From Candidatus Delongbacteria bacterium (GTDB lineage Bacteria > JAGOEH01), in assembly GCA_017997825.1 (NCBI GenBank), contig JAGOEH010000108.1, positions 1-10,057 on the forward strand: a stretch of 10,057 nt of DNA, given 5' to 3'. Each line of letters begins with the position of its first letter. The first letter of the stretch is position 1. Under the pieces are notes generated by a model. The model worked only from the letters and a program-made list of their open reading frames with translations, did no database searches and was not told where the DNA came from. Both the position numbers and the translations under genes were made by a program. Below, piece after piece: positions 1 to 8,700 of the stretch.

Positions 1-1
1 C

Positions 2-172
2 TATCATACTTGAAATTGCATCATCGTGCAGTTCAGAGTATTTTTGTTCATCAATCGATACAATTCAATCCAACACGTCAATCCCATATTTCTTGACAAT
101 CAGCCGAAATCCAATATCCATTCTATTAAAAAGAATATAAAGATCGATACTTGAAATGTCAATTATAATTAT
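2..172 (-). other. Protein-like frame interrupted by one TGA, running off the left edge
   Basis: On the minus strand a frame is open from 172 to 68, hits TGA at 65-67, and stays open to the edge. It contains an ATG at 119-121 giving MDIGFRLIVKKYGIDVLD before the stop, and IVSIDEQKYSELHDDAI after it. The composition looks like a soluble protein. There is no ribosome-binding site at the ATG, and 35 codons without a stop is not remarkable in AT-rich DNA. It could be a gene remnant, a short leader peptide or chance. I do not recognise a family. Confidence 0.2.
134..162 (-). promoter_or_regulatory. Candidate sigma70-type promoter pointing left
   Basis: On the minus strand TTGACA (157-162) is followed after exactly 17 bases by TATATT (134-139), matching 11 of 12 consensus positions at ideal spacing. 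Transcription would start near 127 and run out of the left edge, so the target gene is not in view. The region is AT-rich, which raises the chance of false matches. Confidence 0.45.
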
Positions 173-199
173 TCATTAATATAAAATAAATATTTAGAA

Positions 200-235
200 T
201 TTAAATTAAAACTCAGAGCGGTATAATCTACACCG
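200..235 (-). terminator. Weak candidate terminator after the FN3 gene
   Basis: Seventeen bases past the TGA, the minus strand can fold CGGTGTA-GAT-TATACCG (219-235), a seven-pair stem with one G-U pair and a three-base loop. A T-rich tract (TTTTAATTTAAATT) begins seven bases later. The gap between stem and T-tract and the short stem make it weak. It is the only candidate I see at the end of the operon. Confidence 0.35.
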
Positions 236-251
236 TCAATCCGATTCGGTA

Positions 252-2744
252 TCATCGATAAAAGCTGACTTCCCGGCTGGGTCCACTCTCCCGGTGAAGA
301 GAATCCCGGGTGGTCAGATAATAAAAATAGAGATGATTCCGTAAGGCGGAGCGATCCAGATAGTGGAACGCTCCGGAGTACAGGGTATCATTGAGTGCCG
401 ATACACTGCCCATCAGTGTCGGCTTGCCTCCCCGTTCATATCGGTAGATCCGATAGGACTCCAGTTGATCCAGCACGACCGGATCCCATCGGATCGATAT
501 TCCTTCCCCCACGGATTCAAGTCTTAGATTATCCGGCGGTAACGGCAATGCCGTTTGGATCATACCGGGAACCGGGGTTCCAAAACCGCTCCGGCCGCCG
601 AATCGATCCAAAGAAACCACACTATACTGATAAAGAGTTCCCTTTTCCACCAGGCTGTCCCGATACAGATTCTGATCACACCGCAGCGGTTCCATCGTCA
701 GCAGATGGTATCCGGTCGAATCGTCCGAGGATTTTTGAACCGTTTGGCGGCCGCTTTTCTGCTGACCGGTCCCGGATCGTTCTGAAACCGGCCGGCGATA
801 AACCTGGTAGGCCGCAATATCAGGATCGATCTCGGTCATCGGATCCCAATGAATCAACAGGTGTTCGTCACCGGCAAAAATCCGGACATTGCTTGGGGGC
901 AAGGGATGGGTCGGTATCACCGGACGTACCCAGACCGTATCGGAAAACTCTCCCGGAATATGGCTGGTGTTTTCTGCCCGAACCGCATAGGCATAATTGA
1001 TCCGGCCGCTCAGTTCCCGGGCACTGTCGATGAAAACCGTAACGCAAGGAGTCTGAATCTCAGACTCGTTATGATTCGATTTTTCCGGTATCGGGGTGGA
1101 TTTCTGAGAGGATTTCCCACCGGATTTAGGCCGGGTTTTGGATTTGGTTTTATCTGATTTTCGGGATGGTTCCGGGGATCGGTCCGAGGATTGATCCGGT
1201 TTCGCGATCGGAATCAGATCCGAAATCAACCGTAAACTGTCCCCGCCCGTTCCCCGATAAACCCGATATCCCTCCAGCATGGGATCGGGACACTCAATTT
1301 CCAGGCGGACTCCATGAGATATCCCCTCAGCCCGGATAATCCGGGGCTCGATGGGAGCAGCACCATACTTCGCCAATCCGTGGACTATAGCCGTCGGAGG
1401 GAGTTCCTCATCCAGAAGGGTGACCGGGCACAGCTTATAATAATAGATCTTCATCGGTTCAACCTGTGAATCCCGATAATCATTCCGTTTGGGGGATATC
1501 TCGGCAATATGGACATACCCCGTATCAAAATCCGAACTGCGGTATATCCGGATGGATTTGAGGAAACGCAGATCGGCAATCTCCCAGCTCAAGCGAATAC
1601 TCCCGAGCGAATCCAGGCTTTCGCACTTTATCCGGGAAGGGGCCGGAATCTCCAACCGGTTGTAAACAGTCCCCCAGACCGTATCGGATGGATTTCCCTC
1701 CGCTTCATAAAAATCCACCGGAACAATATAGTAACGGGCAATTCGGTCATCAGCTCCCAAACTGTCATGCAGCTCAAAAAAAAGGGTATCCCCGGACTGA
1801 TAAAGCGATTGCTTAGGATGAATCGGTAAAAAGGGATCGACCATTTTATCCTGACGCCGGACCTGAAAGGAAATCGGCCGATCGGCAGGATCAATTTTGC
1901 GTACCGCCGGAATGATCCAGCTCAGCACCGTGATTCCGGAATTGGCATGACGATGAAAAAAAACGGGTGCCGGACACTCGATTTTTCGAGGATAGACGAT
2001 TTTGGGAGTTGTAATGGGCGGTTTCAAACCGGAACCGTTGCCAATCCTGGAAAGTCGGTATTGGTACTCTACCCCGGGCTGCACCGACGAGTCCAGTGCC
2101 AATGTTCCGGCGGCCCTCCGGACCGGCAGAGAGGCAAAATAAAAGGGCAGATCATCGATCCGGGGCTGACGGATCAGCTCCCAGATTCGGCTCACAACAC
2201 TATCCCGGTTCAGCCATGATTCAGCTCCCAGGGCCTCCAGCCGTGCCGCCAACTGGGGTTTATCATGCGGGGCATCATAGCGAAGAATCTCCTGCCATTG
2301 ATTACGGCCGGCCAGGCTTCGCTCGATACGAATCGCTATCGCCTGATCGCTCCCCGGATGGCCGGGAGATAAGAACTCATATCCGGTATTGAGATAGATT
2401 CCTTTCAGGCCCGCCATCGCTATCCTTGAAGCCGGATCGGCTGATGGTTTTCCCGAAGAATCCGAAACGGGTACTGGGGCCGTCGGTAATGAGGTTGATG
2501 TCCGAGTCTTGGATTTTTTTGATTGGGCCATGATCGATCCGGCTGGGCACAGCAGGATAATGATCAGCACCATCATCAGGTTCCGCCTCATCTTTCCGTG
2601 TAGTCCGAAGGTAGACAATACCTGTCTCATACTATCCTGAGGATTGCTTGGGAAATTCCGATCAGGCAGGCCGGCGGCTTTATTCCCCCGGGTTGTAATC
2701 CCGTATCGATTGGAGTACCGATCCATCGTTTTCCGATCCAGCAT
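252..2744 (-). CDS. Secreted FN3-repeat protein
   Basis: The 830-residue frame runs from the ATG at 2742-2744 to the TGA at 252-254. The start is supported by GGAGG six bases upstream. Residues 52-73 form a signal peptide: MRRN, a hydrophobic run (LMMVLIIILL), then SIMA-Q as a signal peptidase I site. The cysteine in ILLCP does not fit a lipobox. About 51 residues precede this signal, so internal starts at M39 (AGGA nearby) or M52 are possible. After a Ser/Lys-rich linker (75-105), six FN3-like modules are seen at about 112-250, 256-362, 366-455, 462-610, 614-730 and 734-829. They are recognised by strand patterns such as YRVYR, IHWDP, IRWDP and YQYSVVS. Basic Ser/Lys-rich insertions interrupt modules four and five. 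No enzyme motif or C-terminal anchor is visible. Seventeen bases separate it from the upstream PKD gene, so the two are probably co-transcribed. A binding or structural role outside the cytoplasm is inferred. Confidence 0.92.
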   Translation of the reverse strand: MLDRKTMDRYSNRYGITTRGNKAAGLPDRNFPSNPQDSMRQVLSTFGLHGKMRRNLMMVLIIILLCPAGSIMAQSKKSKTRTSTSLPTAPVPVSDSSGKPSADPASRIAMAGLKGIYLNTGYEFLSPGHPGSDQAIAIRIERSLAGRNQWQEILRYDAPHDKPQLAARLEALGAESWLNRDSVVSRIWELIRQPRIDDLPFYFASLPVRRAAGTLALDSSVQPGVEYQYRLSRIGNGSGLKPPITTPKIVYPRKIECPAPVFFHRHANSGITVLSWIIPAVRKIDPADRPISFQVRRQDKMVDPFLPIHPKQSLYQSGDTLFFELHDSLGADDRIARYYIVPVDFYEAEGNPSDTVWGTVYNRLEIPAPSRIKCESLDSLGSIRLSWEIADLRFLKSIRIYRSSDFDTGYVHIAEISPKRNDYRDSQVEPMKIYYYKLCPVTLLDEELPPTAIVHGLAKYGAAPIEPRIIRAEGISHGVRLEIECPDPMLEGYRVYRGTGGDSLRLISDLIPIAKPDQSSDRSPEPSRKSDKTKSKTRPKSGGKSSQKSTPIPEKSNHNESEIQTPCVTVFIDSARELSGRINYAYAVRAENTSHIPGEFSDTVWVRPVIPTHPLPPSNVRIFAGDEHLLIHWDPMTEIDPDIAAYQVYRRPVSERSGTGQQKSGRQTVQKSSDDSTGYHLLTMEPLRCDQNLYRDSLVEKGTLYQYSVVSLDRFGGRSGFGTPVPGMIQTALPLPPDNLRLESVGEGISIRWDPVVLDQLESYRIYRYERGGKPTLMGSVSALNDTLYSGAFHYLDRSALRNHLYFYYLTTRDSLHRESGPSREVSFYR
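258..2411 (-). repeat. FN3-like domain series in the downstream gene
   Basis: Six FN3-like modules of 90-150 residues, diverged from each other. Shared marks are a proline-rich entry (PLPPSNVRI, PLPPDNLRL, IPAPSRIKC), a Trp strand (HWDP, RWDP, SWEI, SWII), a YR-[IV]-YR strand and a late Y-x-Y-x-[LV] strand followed by a turn and a closing strand (SDTVW occurs in modules two and four). The last two are textbook-like. The first is weak, recognised mostly by VQPGVEYQYRLSRIG. Long insertions inflate modules four and five. Confidence 0.65.
1059..1199 (-). other. Basic Ser/Lys-rich insertion in FN3 module four
   Basis: Residues about 516-562 of the FN3 protein are a low-complexity stretch dominated by Ser, Lys, Arg, Pro and Thr (for example SRKSDKTKSKTRPKSGGKSS). 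It breaks the module between its YRVYR strand and the CVTVFID strand. It is probably a disordered, positively charged loop. A shorter similar stretch occurs in module five (655-677), and another just after the signal peptide (75-85). Confidence 0.8.
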
Positions 2745-2750
2745 AGTTAT

Positions 2751-2755
2751 CCTCC
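2751..2755 (-). promoter_or_regulatory. Ribosome-binding site of the FN3 gene
   Basis: GGAGG on the minus strand ends six bases before the ATG at 2742-2744. It lies in the 17-base gap after the TAA of the PKD gene. It is a strong Shine-Dalgarno match at ideal spacing, supports the long form of the FN3 protein, and allows re-initiation or independent initiation on a shared transcript. Confidence 0.8.
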
Positions 2756-2761
2756 GGGCTG

Positions 2762-5700
2762 TTAATTCTCTGAACCTTGTTTATCCAATACAATTTCGAA
2801 CTTGGGACCGCCCTGCCCCAACCGCAGCAGAATACCGCCATGAACCGAGCCGGAAAAGGTTTTGGAAATACAGGGACAGGGACAGAACTCGATCCAATCA
2901 CAATGGCTGTCGCAGCATCCGCCGCCGGCATAGGCACTGCCGGTCAGGGTGACGCCGGCCTCGGTTTGGACCCACCAGGTTCCATCACTGATATATTCGC
3001 CGTCGCCCCGTATCAGGTACATAAAATCCAGACCGGCTCCGGCACAGGCAACCACTACCGAAGCGCCTATACCGATATGCAGTTTGACAAATCCCCCCTG
3101 GCCGATATGATAAACATTGTTCGGCCCGGCAAAATTCATTCCCAGCGACATCATTCCGCCGTAACTGACGACCAGTTCGCCGTGTACCACCAGCAGATCG
3201 ATGTCGATGGTCGGAATAATGGGACACGGCAATTCCACCAGTCCGGTGAAGAAGAATCCTTCCAGATCGTTGACAAAGGTATCCGGCAGTTTGCCGTCAA
3301 AGGAGTATTCACTAAAGATATCGGTAATGGCGGTTTCACCGGCAATCGGGTAATCCCCGAAAACGGTGGCGACCTGCATATGAAAAATCGGACTGGGAAA
3401 CGACATCTGGGCTCCGGCCACAAAATACCATCCCTTGGATTCGATGACCAGCGTAGCATCGCCATTGCTGGACACCTTTCCTCCGTTACCCAGACCGGCA
3501 TCAAATGCAAGAGTTCCGGTCAGTCGGCCTTTGGCGAAGTCATAGACCAAGGCCACATTTCCAAAGGGCGTGGAAACTTTATCGACCTTGATTTCCTGTC
3601 CGGAAGCGGTCACCTCCCCCACCACCGTAAATCCAAGCCGGCCGGAAGCTCCCTCCGCTCCGGTCAGATCCCCCTCAAAATAAAAATTGTTCCATTGGCC
3701 GTTGACCACCTGCATTCCGCCGCTGACCGCCTTCAAATACCGGGAATTATCGGGACTGATTTTCAGGTTCTGATGCGGCAGGATATCGATTCGGATATCG
3801 TTCGGTTTACGGTGCAGGCATACCTTGAATTCAAACTTGCCGGCTTCCGCCACCGCGGCTTTCAGATCGAGCCCGTTCTCTCCTATGACGATCGAATCCC
3901 CGACCGCCTTGAATGTGATACCATTGACCGAGAATCCCATAGTGAAGGGTTTGACCTCCAACTTCAAATTCTGGGCGGCATCCCGATAAAAACTCAACAG
4001 CAGGGTTCCCCCCGGAGCATTGGGAATACCGAAATCATTGGTGCCGGAAACCTGAACCGCCTGATTGAGACAGCTCATCATATTCGGCCTGAACACCCCG
4101 ATCTGATAGAGATTCATCGGGGGCGACGCCGGGTCGATTCCAAAGCTCTGATCACCATTACCCCTGAGATAAAAGCTCTGAACCCGGATCTGATCGGCCG
4201 GGGCCATCCCCGGAAGATTGGAGATCGATCCGCAATAGGGCTGACTGCTCTGAGGATCGGGACTGAAAAAGAGCTGCCAGTGTGAATCGACCCATCCCAA
4301 AACCGATTGGGCGTTTAGGGCCATCGTCAGTACGTTTTTCAGGCTCAGGCTCGATGGTTTAAATGATTGGGGAACCGTCACCAGACCGGAGGGAGTAACC
4401 TGAACCGCAGTAAAGGGGATATCGGCGGCCTGGGTTTTCAGCATTCCGCTCTTGAGCATCATCCCGCCGCTCCCGCTCAGACTCCAATCCTGGCTGGTCA
4501 GTTCCCACTGCTCCAATTTAATGGAAATCGGTTGGACTCCCTGAACGGGTTGTACCTTTTTATCCACAATCTTAACCTGTCCCAATGCGATATCCAGAGG
4601 CGGATTGATATTGGGAAGATTCATTTTGAGCCGGCTGAGCAGCGTGATGGTATGTCCCTGAATGACCGAAAGATTGGAGTCGGCCTGAAGGGACTGTTGA
4701 TACAGGGTGAATCCCAAAGCGCCGCCCTGTTGATTCACCACTTGCATACCGCCGGTGATGACGGCCGGTGGCTCTCCATCGGCAGACAGACAGGGTATCC
4801 GTATTTTCTGTACCCCTGAAACACCCGGCACTGCCAGATAAAAGCGGCTGTCGGGGAAATCGAGCCCGGTGTCAAACTCGGCATCCTGGTTCAGATAAAC
4901 CCCACCCCGAATCAGTCCCCGGTTCTCCCCGGCCTGAACTTCATCCACCTGGATTCCGTTGAGCTGATCCATCAGACATCCGTCATAATAGTCATAGGCT
5001 CGGATACCCAACTGGTTGACACCCGTCTTAACCGGGAGGATTTCCGGCCGGGCCGTGGGGACTCCCTGGGCATTGGGAGATCCCGGAACCAGACGAACAT
5101 CCTTGAATGGTATCCGCTGATTGGGATCGGATACGCCAAAAACCGAATTGCCGGGAAGATTGGTCAATGCCCCGTTGATTTGAACCCGTTTGGCCCCCAG
5201 CTCAATCAGTGAATCGATCTCGACCTGGAATCCCAGAATACGGGTTATATCCATTCCGTCATAGATCTCCAGGTTGAAATTGAGGGTGTCCTGTCCGCCA
5301 GCCGAGATTGTTTTAATCCTGGTAGAACCGATCCAGGTCGTGTCACCGTCGGATGATTTGACGGATTTGAAGCTCCGGGGATAGGAGCTGATCGGGATGT
5401 TATGCAATACATAATGGCCTTGAGCATCCGTCCAGGTTTCGATCGGAATCTGGGTTCCGTAACTGCTGAAAAATACCCTGGCTCCTTCCACCGACTGCCG
5501 GTGATTGATCCGGACATAACCCGACAAGCGGGTCGCCGGCTCCAGTTCCACCGGATAGGTCTTGAACTGGCTGCTTTCCTGCTGATGGACCGTCAGGACC
5601 TTCCCGATATAGTCCTGGTCGGGAGGTCCCTGAATATAGATTTTAAAATCATCGCCACCACCAAAGCTCAATTCGGCAATCCCATCCATGTCGGTCGTTA

Positions 5701-8700
5701 CGGTCTGTTCTCCGATTCGGACGATGGCGCCCTGGATCTCCGGTTTGAATTTAGGGCTGCCGATCTGAATATAGACCGGGGGGGGTCGTTTAACGATCAC
5801 CCTTACCCGGTGCAGTTTTTTATAAACTACAATCGGAGGAATAATCTGACTATCGGCGGTAGTGACATAATAGCTGACGGTTGCAGGCAGGAAACTCTGG
5901 TCGAGCGGATTGACGGTGATCACCTGATGGCCGTTGACGGCCGGGGAGTGATACCAAGCCGGCCCCCACTGCATACTATTCATATTAAAAACAACAGATT
6001 TGGCATCCGTTTCCAGTCCTTCTCCGATCCTGACCCTGGCCGCCTGGCCGGCTCCATTTTCATCCACCACCGATCCCTTGACGACATGTGCCGGGACCAG
6101 GGTGATCGGGTCGCGGTACCATTTTTCACCCAGTTTCATCAGCGGCAGATTGTCGATACTGAGGGGGTGGTATCCGAATTTATAGATCTCCAGCCGACGG
6201 GTCACCGGGCTGGCCTGTCCCTGTTCATTGTATTGAGGCTCAAGATTCAGAAAACCGAAATAGCCCTGGGGGACTGAGCCGGCTCCCAAAGCCGAATATT
6301 GAGAACGCTCCTTGGCATTTACATAGGGTATGGCCGGATTGGATGTCTTCAGAACAGCCCACAGGGTCACCTCAGCTCCATCCACCCCTTTACCGGTATC
6401 CTGTCGGCGCAGTACACCGGCGATGCTGGGCCATCGCGGTCGAGCCGAGAACTCACGATAGTACACCGGATAATGGGCTTCATATTCATCCCGGAAGAGA
6501 CTCTTATCCTCCGGCATGGGATAACGCAGCGGTGTTTTGGACAGCCGGTAATTGATGGCGATTTGAGGATTGGGTTCAGCATAGATATAATAGTGATCAG
6601 AATAAAAGTAATTCCGGACCAGCCGGCGGAAAACGACGCGTCCATCCTTGTCACTGGTAGCTTTGGCGATAACCGTCATCCCCAGTTTGGTCTGATTCGG
6701 CAAATCCTGACCCTCATTAGCCGGAATTCCGTCAGGGCGGGCCGACCGCAGCAGGTAAACATCCATACCCTCCAGAACGCCCTGAGTCACCTGCATCAGT
6801 GGATTAGCCGTATCGGCCCGGAGCGTGACATGCAGGGTATAACTCCGGACGCAGCAGAAAGCATTGATTCCGGTGATCGAATTCCCGGGTTGAACCATGA
6901 TGTCCTGCGGCGGGCCGGCATAGCAGGGATGCTGGACTATAATCCGCGCTACCCGATACACATCCCCGACCTGGATATCCGGAAATTCCGGAGCACCATG
7001 ACTGATATGATAATCCTTGACCACCAGTTTCATGCTGTCCGTATGGATAAATCCGAAGGTGAAGCCACCCTCCGAATCCGTTACATCGGTCGCCAGTAAT
7101 TGCTGATTGTCTTGACAGCCCGGAGGCAGATCCCCCTCCGGCAGAATATAGTAATTGGAATAGGGTCCGGGGGTACCGGGGGTATGGGATTTCAGCTTGA
7201 ACGCGTAACACACCACCAGACTGACCGGCATATCGGCCAGCGGCCAACCGATGTACTCTCCGGTCTGATAAGGTTCGGAAGCAAAACTATAGAGAAGTTT
7301 ACCCTTGACGGTAGTGAAAAAATTTAACAATGGAGAAGGTCCGGAAGAAATCAAAGTCAGGCTGTCATCCGGTTCCTCATCCTCTTCAATCTTGAAAAAT
7401 GCCAATTCACTGAATTCACGGGCCCGAAGTTGATTTTGACTGATATCCGAAGCCTCAATTCGATAGGCATATAGCCTATTCTTTTCCAGGGCCGGCGCAA
7501 AAGGGGGATAATAAAACTCCATCCCTTCCAGGTGATCGACCTCATACACCGGATACCGTGAAAGAATCAGGTCCGGACTGGAAATTTTGTCATCGACCTG
7601 GTAAATCATCAGACGATAGCGGTTCCCGTTGGAATGCCACCGGAATGACGGAAGGGAAGTCCCGGTAGAGGGAATGATTGATCGGCGTTGTGACATGGGC
7701 TGACTGAACCAGGCGGATAGATTGGGAATGGTGGATTGCCGCAATCCCGGTTCGATCAGTTCCAGATAAAGAGCGGCCGGTGGGGGTTCTTCCGGCTGAA
7801 TCGGCTCGATCGGCAGAACCTGGATCGTCATCCGGCGGGTATCCTGTCCGCACGAATTTTGAATGGCTGCACTAACGGTATAATCGCCCGCATCAGCGAA
7901 GGTATAGCTTAACACCGGCTGAGTCCAGGTCTGAGAGCCGATCGTCCAGACAATGGTAGGCTCTTCCGGGGGTGAGGGATCGGGAGATTCCCAGTCCAGA
8001 TGAAAGGTCACGGTTTCTCCGACATGAGGATTCGACGGAAAAGCTTTCAGATCGACGATACGGGGATGATCATGCACCCGAATCAGACCGGGAACGCTCT
8101 TTTCCTGGATTCCATCCGGAAGGACTACCAGCAGCCGGACCGTAAATGATCCTACCTGTTGATACTGGTGGCTGGGATTGGGCTGGTTGGTGTTGGCTCC
8201 ATCTCCGAAATCCCACAATCGAGCGGCATCGGGGGCTCCAGAAGTCAGATCGGTAAACTGCACCGTCAGCGGCAAACATCCCTCGGTCGGGTCGGCACTA
8301 AAATCGACGGTCACCACAGTCGGAACACTTACCTGTATATAACCTGGCTTGGTATTCTGGTAACTGCCATAGGGATTGGTCACTGTCAGGGTGACGGTAT
8401 AGCTGCCCGGCTGGGTATAGAGATGATTAGGATTGGGCTGGTCGGAGCTCTGACCGTCTCCGAAATCCCACAATCGAGCCGCATCGGGGGCGTCCGGGGT
8501 CAGATCGGTGAACTGCACGCTCAGGGGGGCTTCGCCCTGAGTCGGTTCCGCTCTGAAATCGACCGACAACGCGGGCGGCGCGGTGGCCTGGATGTAATCG
8601 GATTTGGTGTTCAAGTGGCTGCCGCATCGATCGGTCACCGTCAGGGTAACGCTATAGTTGCCCGGTTGGGTATAGAGATGATTCGGATTGGGTTGGTCGG

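Noticed and set aside
93-121. Plus-strand TTGACA at 93-98 as a promoter for a rightward transcript
   Set aside because: The best -10 at suitable spacing (TATCCA) matches only three of six positions, and no plus-strand gene follows.
395-1000. A 201-codon plus-strand open frame opposite the FN3 gene
   Set aside because: It overlaps well-formed FN3 modules on the minus strand, its translation is rich in Arg, Pro and Asp with no recognisable domain, and I see no regulatory context for it.
2560-2570. Lipoprotein signal in the FN3 protein (cysteine after the hydrophobic run)
   Set aside because: The residues before the Cys are I-L-L, which does not fit the lipobox, and a good signal peptidase I site ending in A-Q follows.
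2777-4285. A 502-codon open frame on the plus strand opposite the PKD gene, plus others at 5402-6277, 6299-7099 and 8159-8728
   Set aside because: All lie in exact codon register opposite the minus-strand gene, where stops appear only if the sense strand uses TTA, CTA or TCA. Their length reflects rare use of those codons. They lack domain sense, and the sense strand carries clear domains throughout.
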